Below, piece by piece: positions 1 to 9,993 of a stretch of 21,155 bases of DNA (the first letter of the stretch is position 1; every line of letters starts with the position of its first letter). The notes beneath the pieces are model-generated. The model had not been told where the DNA came from. It did no database searches and worked only from the letters and a program-made list of their open reading frames with translations. The DNA is from Azolla pinnata. Taxonomy: Eukaryota; Streptophyta; Polypodiopsida; Salviniales; Salviniaceae. The stretch lies in assembly GCA_037176905.1 (NCBI GenBank), contig JBBBWG010003281.1, positions 10,535-31,689 on the forward strand. Reading direction: 5' to 3'. The position numbers and the translations under genes were made by a program.

Positions 1-198
1 GCCGGTGGTGGCGGGCAGTATAAGCCGATCAGGGGAGCCTGGAACTACCAGGTGGCTGATGTTGTTGTTGTTGTTGTGGTTGTGGTTGTGGTTGTTGTTA
101 TTGTGGTTGTTGTTGTTGTTGTGGTGATGGTGGTTATTTTTGTTGCTGTTACTGTTGTTGTTGCTACTGCGGTGGTGGTGGTTGTTGTTGTTGCTGTT

Positions 199-234
<36 letters not shown>

Positions 235-354
235 GCTGTTGCTGTTCCTGTTGTTACTACTGTTGTTGTTGCTGTTGTTATTGATGATGATACTATTGCC
301 ACAATTTCTGCTGTGGCTGCTGCTGCTGTTGCTATTGTTGTTGTTGTTGCTGCT

Positions 355-399
<45 letters not shown>

Positions 400-669
400 T
401 AGCAGTACTGGGCCTTGGGTCCCATCTGTAATGTCAGGCACGCAGTTGCGCTGGTGTATTTGCAGTAACGGCTCGTCGCTGGGCGCGAAATCCGGCAGAA
501 TCGCGAAGCCCGATGGGAGGAGCGCGACGCAGTCGGGGTCGCCGCCGTTGAGGACTGCGCCCATCGCCGCCGCGTCCACGGGCGCATACACCACCATGTA
601 CGACGACGTGCCGGGCTCGGCGCAGCACTCCTGCAGGATCAGCATGCCCGCCTCGTTCGGCCTCGCCCC
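1..669 (-). CDS. HD-Zip IV exon 11 (partial): end of associated domain and Asn-rich tract
   Basis: Codes residues 989-1211 and runs to the window edge. [20 protein letters not shown] and [20 protein letters not shown] followed by PD match the family. After [10 protein letters not shown], where relatives have a short Gly/Asn/Ser linker, there are about 112 codons dominated by Asn with some Ser and His, from about 396 to 58, then [20 protein letters not shown]. The frame is open to base 1. The acceptor is GGGGCAG|GGG. The exon might instead end early at CCCA|GTACTG or CCTG|GTAGTT, making part of the Asn tract intronic; transcript data would decide. Confidence 0.85.
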
Positions 670-1814
670 CTGCCCCAGTTTTTTCCGGATTTTTTAAAAA
701 GTTAATAATGCACAGACGAGCCGGAAGCAGAACAGGCAATTGACCACGAATCGACTGTTAAAAGGTCTGCAGTGGACATGATCGGAATCGGATCAGACAT
801 GATCGGGATCGGGTATGATCGGAATCGGGCATGATCGGAATCGGATCGGACATGATCGGAATCGACGGAATCTACTGCAGGCGGGAGAAAAGCGAAGATG
901 GCTCACATTGACGCGGAGCAATGACACGCAGTTGTCGTTGCGATGGTCCTTGGGCACATGCACAATCTCGTCCACCGGCCCCATGTTCGACAAAATGTCC
1001 CACTGCGCGATTCAGGGTCCACCAACACCCACAAAACAAACAACAACAAACAACAACATTAACAGCAACAACAACAACAGACAACAACATTAACAACAAC
1101 AACAACAACAAACAACAACATTAACAGCAACAACAACAACAAACAACAACATTAACAACAACAACAACAACAAACAACAGCAACAACAACAGCAACATTA
1201 ACAACAACAAACAACAACAACAACAACAACAACATTAACAACAACAAACAACAGCAGCAACAACAACAACAACAACAACAACATTAACAACATTAACAAC
1301 AACAACAAACAACAGCAACAACAACAGCAAACAACAATTAACCACAACAAACTTAGTATAGCCACCATGTAAAATTATTATTCGCGGATCTCCGCGCCCT
1401 AGCCATCAGACACTGATATCGACAGATGAAAGGGCGGATTATCGCGCACAATCGAGCATCGCGACGCGGATGCTCGCTAATCCACTACGACGACGACGAC
1501 GATCCAATTTCATCTAGCTAGATCTTTGGTTTGCAAAAAAAAAAAAACAAATATATGTAATCTTTCGACATTGATGATTACCTCGATGCGGAAGCGATGG
1601 TCGCGGAGGAAGGCGTAGACGCGCGAGGGCGCAACGGGAAGCGAAATGGAGGTGGCGGCGCACAGCACGACGCCGGGCGGGCGGCCGGGATCGTCGATGC
1701 TCTTGCGGATGAGAACGCGCGGCATGTCGCCATCGACGTCTAGCCTATGTTTTGTTTCATAATTAAAATACGAAAACGCGTATTCTATACTAATCGTATG
1801 TATACGCTTCATAC

Positions 1815-1851
<37 letters not shown>

Positions 1852-4800
1852 GCGTATTCTACGTTTCGGAATTAGCTTATACATCTCGAGCATCGTTGTT
1901 TTCTTTTTACCGACGGCGCCGCGTATAATTAATTGCCGCCGTTTTCGAAACTTCGATTCGAAATCTCTTTTCGGTCTCCTTTTTTCAAGGGAGAATTACC
2001 CCAAACAACGCCTCACAAAGTTCGAAACTACAATCTTTTAAACGCCTTCTAATCAGAACTTACAGATTAATATAATGCCTACTCTTAGCTTGGATTTTAC
2101 TCCTAATCATCTCCCACTATATTCGATCACAGATCGATTGCCTTAACTATATTTGGTTAAAAAGATCTAGTAGATTTAGAATCTAGTTAATTGATTAACA
2201 CATTAATTTGGTGTTAATCAATGAATCGTGCGCTAAATCGATCAATCAATTTGATTGAGCTCACAATTAACTGATTTGATGTTAACTCAATTAATCAAGT
2301 GCTAACTTTTTTAGAACTTCACGTTATTTTGTCCTTTTCAGTTTTAGTGGGCATGAAAAATGTAGTTTATAATTTTGTAGGCTTTCTTTAATACGAGGTT
2401 TTCGCAAATTCTCAGTAATGCCAAAGAAAACTGAATCTCCGAACTTTCGGTGTGATGCCTAGGTTTAAATTTAAGGTGTAGATTTGTGGCTTGTGGACTC
2501 GTTTAAGTGTAAAGTTGTAATTTGTACTTAGCCTCTAGGCGTTTTTAATACCAAGTGGAAAATAGTTATATATATATATATACATTTATTTATTTAATGA
2601 TAATAAGTTCAGTGTAGATTTGTGTACAGTTGTTTAACGTGCTTGAACTCGCCTTTTAACGTATTTTAGCGCGTGTTTTACGCATTCAACGACGGCGCGG
2701 GGTACGAAATACGTAGAATCCGAGTCTGTATCAATACGTTTTCTTGATCCACTACTTATACCTTGCCGTCGCCGTCGCAGAAGTCGTAACGCTTGCGACA
2801 GAAGAAGTGGCCCCCGGCGAAAGCGTGATCCACGTGTGCGCCACCGACGCGCTCACGCCGCCGCAGAAGTCGTTCGTCATCCGCTCCGCCAGCTTCAGCA
2901 AGCTGCGCCTCCCTTCCAGAGTCGGGCACAGTGCTGATGATCATCATCAAACATAATATAATTAATCATCGCCGCTGCAATCGCTCATGATTCGGTCTTT
3001 AAAATTTTACGATTGTAAGTAAAAGCTTGCGATGATCCTCATTCGTGAACTCGTCTTGATGATGACTATGATGGTGGTGAAGATGATGAGAGATTGGATT
3101 CGGATCAGCTGATAGATAGATTAGATGTGTCGCAAATGCGCAATACTCTTATGTTTGAAGTGTAAGGTTCGCAAATTTAATGCGCAGATACTATAGTAAC
3201 GATTAGTATTCTAGTAACCATGGGTATTCAAAAGTTAACCATTAGGATTCTGGTAACTAGTAGCATTCTAATTATATCTTAGTATCTTAGACTATTCTTA
3301 ACTAGTCTCTTAGCATTCTTGTATTAGAGTCGGCTATGAATCAACTTACTTTGCAAGTATACAAATCTTGTACGCGGATCAACTTAACCTTGCAATACGA
3401 ATTTCGAGTTCATTGGGTGTGATTCCGCTTTCCCTTACTTTTTATTACTCTTCATTGTCTATCTTGCTCAAGTATCTTAAAATCCTTAGATTCTTACACT
3501 CTAGTGGTGCAAACAGGAATCCGACGTTCATTAATAAACGATAAGCTTATCAACATTCCTAGTCTCTTAATTATGTTCTTGTGTAACTATACATTGGCTA
3601 TGAAATCAAGCATACTATGCAAAAAGAATCTTCCAGTTAGTTGCTTACCTAATTTTTTTCGAGTTCATCGCATGATTACTGTTGCTCTCATTATCTACCT
3701 AAATCCTATCGAATTCCTACGCTCCAAGATGCGGTGCAAAACGAACGAGAATTGGCAAACTTCAATTGAATAATTACCAATAAGCTCCGGCGGAGGCAGA
3801 TGAGGATGATGATGAGGATGATGATGATCCACAGGCAAGATCGAGTCGAGGCTAGTGCTGCTGTTGGCGACGACATGCATCGCTTCGCACTGGCGCCGCA
3901 GGTTTGCGATCCAACGCTGGGCCCCGAACGCGAGGCCGCTGCTCACCAGCGGTTCATACGATCGCTGGATCCCCCGATCATCCACCACCTCCGAATGCTC
4001 GACCCACGTGACCTATATCGATCACAAAATTTCCCCCTGATCGATTCACGCCATCGATGATTTCGCATTAATCGTGATGATGATGTGTTTCTTAAACACG
4101 ACCGATGAGATCGATCGCCGCCACAGATCGCCGGCTTGATAGAAAAAGAGGAGCCCAACTTCGATAGATGGCTCCTCTTTCTATCAGAAAAGCGGTGCAT
4201 CGTGTTATGTATCTTGCTAATTAGTTTAGTTGATTTTCATTTGTATCATTTCTTTACTAAGAGATGGATCTTTTGTTTAGGAAGGGTTTAGGGTGTTATA
4301 TTAGGAAGGGTTTAGGGTTTAGGGTTCAAGGTTATATATTATCTATTTAATTTTCTTTGTATGTACTATACTCTCTCCGTTTACTATGCCCTCTCTAATA
4401 TGATGCCCTAAAAAAAGCCATGGCATTATGTTATAACATGAGCATTGAATTCGAACAGATACGTGACTAATTAATACAAGAGACTTAAGATTCGTTGATT
4501 ATTATTAGATCATGGGTTTTATGTCGTGCGATTGGTAGTTGTAATCTTTTTCCTTAATGAGTTTTCCTTGAAGTTTCTCATGTTTAGGTTTTAACAAGGC
4601 AACGTGACATTATATTACAGCGCAAGCATTGAATTCGAACAGATACATGACTAATTAATACAAGAGACTTAAGATTCGTTGATTATTATTAGATCATCGG
4701 TTTTATGTCGTGCGATCGGTAGTTGTACTCTTTTTCCTTAGTGAGTTTTCCTTGAAGTTTCTCATGTTTAGGTTTTAATGAGGCAACAAATACAGTGGGC

Positions 4801-5687
4801 ATGTGGACCTTGGAGAAGCCATTGGACATGTCCTCGATGAGGCAGCCGGACGGGCGGCGGCGGCACGATCGGACCACGTGATCGGCGCGGCGGTTGTACT
4901 GATCCAGCGACATGTCGACCACCGCCCACAGGTTGCTGTTGTAGCTCATCCTCTTGGAATAGCGCAGGAAGTAGCTCTCGCGCGTCGGCACCATCGGCGA
5001 CGGCAGCTGGAACTCCGCGTACATCTGCGTCGACACGATATATATCGTTTTTAATGTGTTGTTGTCGTCGTGATCCGAGGATCGGTCAGTTGCTACATGG
5101 TTTGCTTAATTAAGGTTACTAATTGGGGTAAAAGCTCAAAGTAATCGAGGGTTTTAGGGTTGATCGATTGATCGGACGAATTATTCACACTAGCGCTTTT
5201 GTCGATTAGTCGGGGCTAAGCCCTAAACCCTAAACCCTAAACCCTAAACCTTAAACCCTAAATCCTAAGTCCTAAACCCTAAACCGCTTACGATCTGCAT
5301 GGCGCCGTCGTGGTGGGTGTTGGCGGCTCCCGGCGACAGGACTTCAACCGGCAGAGCCCTTGCGACGATCGGGGAGAACACGTTGGCCCAACTCGCCTGC
5401 CAATATAATGTACAAGGTTTATAAAATCCATCGCAACATATTTTAAGTCGTAGCATGATTAGCAATATTTAATGCAAAGCTTGGACTGACGCGTTTCGAT
5501 CGAGACGTAATTAACCCTAAAACCCTATGTAGCGCGGTGCACATTGTCACGACTCGTCCCTGTCCGTGGGGGCACATATAGTTTACCGCGTTCATGAAGA
5601 TGTCGACGATGGCCGCGGCGCCCATCATGATGGGCGACGATTCGCGAGAGCTCTCGCTCCGCAGATTGCTGCAAGTGCCAGGGTTGC

Positions 5688-5744
<57 letters not shown>

Positions 5745-6609
5745 CGTTGTTATCGGCGCGATTAGAAGAAGTTACAGGGTTCCTAATGTCGATGTGGTTG
5801 CGTGAGATGCTGGAAGGCGACGAGGAAGACATGGTGTGGAAGCGCTGGCGATAGAGGTGGTAGTCGAGGCGGAGGAGACGAGTGATGGGATCAAGCACCC
5901 ACAAGGGCTCTGATGCGTGCGCGAGCTGCGTCAGCTCCTCCATCGCTGCCATGGCTGCCTCTGCCGCCGCAGCACGCTCCGCCTCTGCCAATCGCCATGG
6001 AACTGCAGCTGATCCCGATCCTATCATCAACATATGGCCCCTTTGTATTATTATTATTATTATTATTATTAGTGTTGTTACTGCTACTACGGGTGGAAGC
6101 ATGAGAATGTGAACAATGAGCTATGGGAATGTGAACAATCAGCTGTGTCCAAGACATTTCTTGCCCCCTTTCTTTTAGTATTATTATTATTGTTATTATT
6201 ACTACGTGTGGAAGCATGGGAATGTGAACAATCAGCTGCGTCCAAGACATTTTTGGTCCCTTTGTTGTATTATTATTATAATTATTACTACAAGTGGAAG
6301 CATGGGAATGTGAACAATCAGCTGCATCCAAGACATTTTTGGTCCTTTTGTTGTATTATTATTACTATTACTACAAATGGAAGCATGGGAATGTGAACAA
6401 TCAGCTGTATCCAAGACATTTCTGGCGGCCCTTTGTATCATTATTATTATTACTACTACTACAAGTAGAAGCAGGGGAATGTGAACAATCAGCCACGTCC
6501 AAGACATTTTTGGTCCTTTTGTTGTATTATTGTTGTTATTGTTACTACTAAGAGTGGAAGCATGGGAATGTGAACAATCAGCTGTGTCTAAGACATTTTT
6601 GGCCCCTTT

Positions 6610-6646
<37 letters not shown>

Positions 6647-9600
6647 GGGTGGAAGCATGAGAATGTGAACAATCAGCTACATCCAAGACATTTCTTGTTT
6701 ATCCAGCTACAGATTATACAATATGCACTAGAAAACGCTTAAAATTTTCATGGATCTGATGATCACATCAGTGCTTACCACCACCTACCTGATCCATGGG
6801 GTTGATGTTGGTATTGATGATGAGTGCTCGATCCCTTCTGATCTCCCAACATCTTGTTGTTGTTGTTGTTGTTGATCGGATCGAGTGCAGATGCTGGAAG
6901 ATTAGGGTTTTCCAGAGATCCGTTCGCACCGCCGCCACAATTAGAGACGTCGGGCTGTCGTACAAGATTGAACGGCGTACCAGTGGAGCTCGACAGCGTC
7001 GTGGCCGATGCCGGCAATGCGGTGCTGAGGTTGAGGGTGGACATTACGGGGCGGCCGACATGCTTCGCCGCGATCTTTGAGATGCGATCAATCTGATGTC
7101 GGGCCACAGTTGAAAATTGCAAAATTAGCGCCTAGTTTTGATCTCGCACTACAAATTGGTGGTAATTAAGTCAATTGGTCTATCCTGTTACTATAATTAG
7201 TGATAATTAGTTAATTATTCTATCCGGTGTCAATAATTAGTGATAGTTAGTCTATCCAATTACTATAATTAGCGATCATTTAATTGGTCTATGATCCGGT
7301 TACTACAATTAGTGATAATTAGTCTATCCAGTTAGTAGTATAAGTAGTGAAAATTGGTCTATGATCCAGTTGCTACAATTAGTGATAATTAGTCTATCCA
7401 GATAGTACCATAAGTAGTGGTAATTGGTCTATGATCCAATTACTACAATTAGTGATAATTAGTCTGTCCAGGTAGTAGTATAAGTAGTGAAACTTTGTCT
7501 ATGATCCAGTTACTACAGTTAGTGATAATTAGTCTATCCAGTTAGACGTAATATAAGTAGGGAAAATTGGTCTATGATCCAGTTACTACAATTAGTCATA
7601 ATTAGTCTACTCAGTTAGTCGTATAAGTAGTGAGAATTGGTCTATGATCTAGTTACTACAATCGGTGATAATTAGTCTATCCAATTAGTAGTATAAGCAG
7701 GGAAAATTGGTCTATGATCCAATTACTTATTAAAATTAGTGATAATTAGTCTATCCAGGTAGCAGTATAAGTAGTGGTAATTGGTCTATGATCCGATTAC
7801 TCATTATAATTAGTGATAATTAGTCTATCCTGTTGCTAGTATAATTAGCGATGATCGATCTGAGAAAATGAACCTCTTCTCGGAGCCGAACGTTCTCGAC
7901 GCGGAGCTGGTGATCGTCGAAGCCGCAGCCGTCGCCCGGCGCCGCGGGGCCCCCGCAGCTCGGGCACGTCACGTTGGCGATCGCGTCGCGCAGCGCCAGA
8001 TTCTCCGCCCGCAACTTCTCGTTCTCCGATCGCAGGTACGCGTTATCGTGCCTCTCGTGCTGCGCCTGCAGGCGCAATCGATCGATCATGATCGATCATA
8101 ATAGGTCATAATCAATCATAAATCAGTCATAATCAACCATCAATCATCAATCATAATAGGTCATAATCAATCATAAATCAGTCATAATCAACCATCAATC
8201 ATCAATCATCAATCATAATCAATCATAATCAACTATCAATCATCAATCATCAATCATAATCAATCATAATCAATCATAATCAATCATAATCAATCTTTAA
8301 GAATCAAGCATAATCAATCATAATCAATCTTTAAGATTCCCAATCAGATTCCCAATTCATCAGATTCCCAATCATGGAGTCCTACTTCATGGGGTTAATT
8401 ATAATAGGGTTTAATCATCAGGTTCTTAATAATCGGGTTGAACTGTCAGCTCTAGACAAAATGAGATGATTCTGAAAGCAGCCACTACGGGATAACAATT
8501 ATTAAGTAGCTGCAGTTAATTACCTGCACATTGTTAGTATTAATCTAAATCATGACACAAAATGAAACTAATTCAGCGCTAGCTAGCCGGGAGCATTATG
8601 AATAATTAGTGTAACAGATGTAGGGTAATTAGATGGCGCAATGTACTACAGTAGGGTTAGAGAGTGGCAACTGCACCAGCTTAGAAACTAGGGACCGTTT
8701 AATGATATCATTACTAGCTAGCTAGATGCCCATGATCAGTTGGTATATTAACAGGTGGCGCTAATCATGTAGTAATTAAAAGCAGCTGGCCGATTCATAT
8801 TAGCAGCATCTAGAGTGTGATTAGTAGTAATAATTATATGTATACAGACGTAATGAGTTCCAGTAATTAGTAATTACACGCTGATCAGCTGGATCTAGCT
8901 AACAACCTAACTAGTTGACTTGCCTCGGGTCCAGCTAATCATGCTAGTAATTAAACGCAGGGCGATTCATATTGGCAGCATCTAGATAGTGATTAGCAGC
9001 AATTATATCTATTATACAGATGTATAATCAGTGGCAGTAATTAGTAATTACACACTGATCAGCTGGATCTAACTAGCCAACTAACTAACTAACTAACTAA
9101 CTAACTAAAAGGGACTTAATAAGTATGCATATTAGCAGCATCTATAGTGTGATTAGTAGCAAATATCAGTGGTAGTAATAAGTAATTACACAGTTATCAG
9201 TTGGCTCTAGCTAACCAACTAACTAACTAACTAACTAAGATTGGAATTGATACGTACTCATATTAGCGTCACCTATAGTGTGATTAGTAGCAATTAAATC
9301 TAGTATACAGATGTAAGCAATGGCAGTAATTTAGTAATCACACACTGATCAGCTGGATATAACTAACTAACCAATTAACTAACTAAGATTGGAATTAATA
9401 CGCATTCATATTAGCAGCATCTATAGTGTGATTAGTACACAGATGTAATCAATGGCAGTAGTTAGTAATCACACACTGATCAGCTGGATCTAACTAATTA
9501 ATTAAACTAACCAGCTAACCAACTAGCTAGCTACCTAAGATTGGAATTAATACGCATTCATACCAGCAGCATCTATAGTGTGATTAGTACCAATTACATC

Positions 9601-9962
9601 TAGTACATAGATGTAATCAGCGGCAGTAATTAGTAATCAACTAATCAATTAATAACCAACTAACCAACTAGCTAGCTAACTAAGATTGGAATTAATACGC
9701 ATTCATACCAGCAGCATCTATAGTGTGATTAGTAGCAATTACATCTAGTACATAGATGTAATCAGCGGCAGTAATTAGTAATCACACACTGGTCAGCTGG
9801 ATCTACCTAACTAACCAACCAACCAACTAACTAACTAAGATCGGAATTAATGCGCATTCATATTAGCAGCATCTATAGTTGTGATTAGTAGCAATTACAT
9901 CTAGTAACAGATGTAATCAGTGGCAGTAATTAGTAATCACACACTGATCAGCTGGATCTAAT

Positions 9963-9993
<31 letters not shown>

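Noticed and set aside
45..697. Plus- and minus-strand frames of poly-Leu, poly-Val or poly-Thr
   Set aside because: Other-frame translations of the GTT repeat; the homologous frame in exon 11 reads Asn.
7180..7850. Very regular 70-bp spacing, superficially like a CRISPR array
   Set aside because: The whole unit is repeated, with no unique spacers; it lies in an intron of a plant gene.
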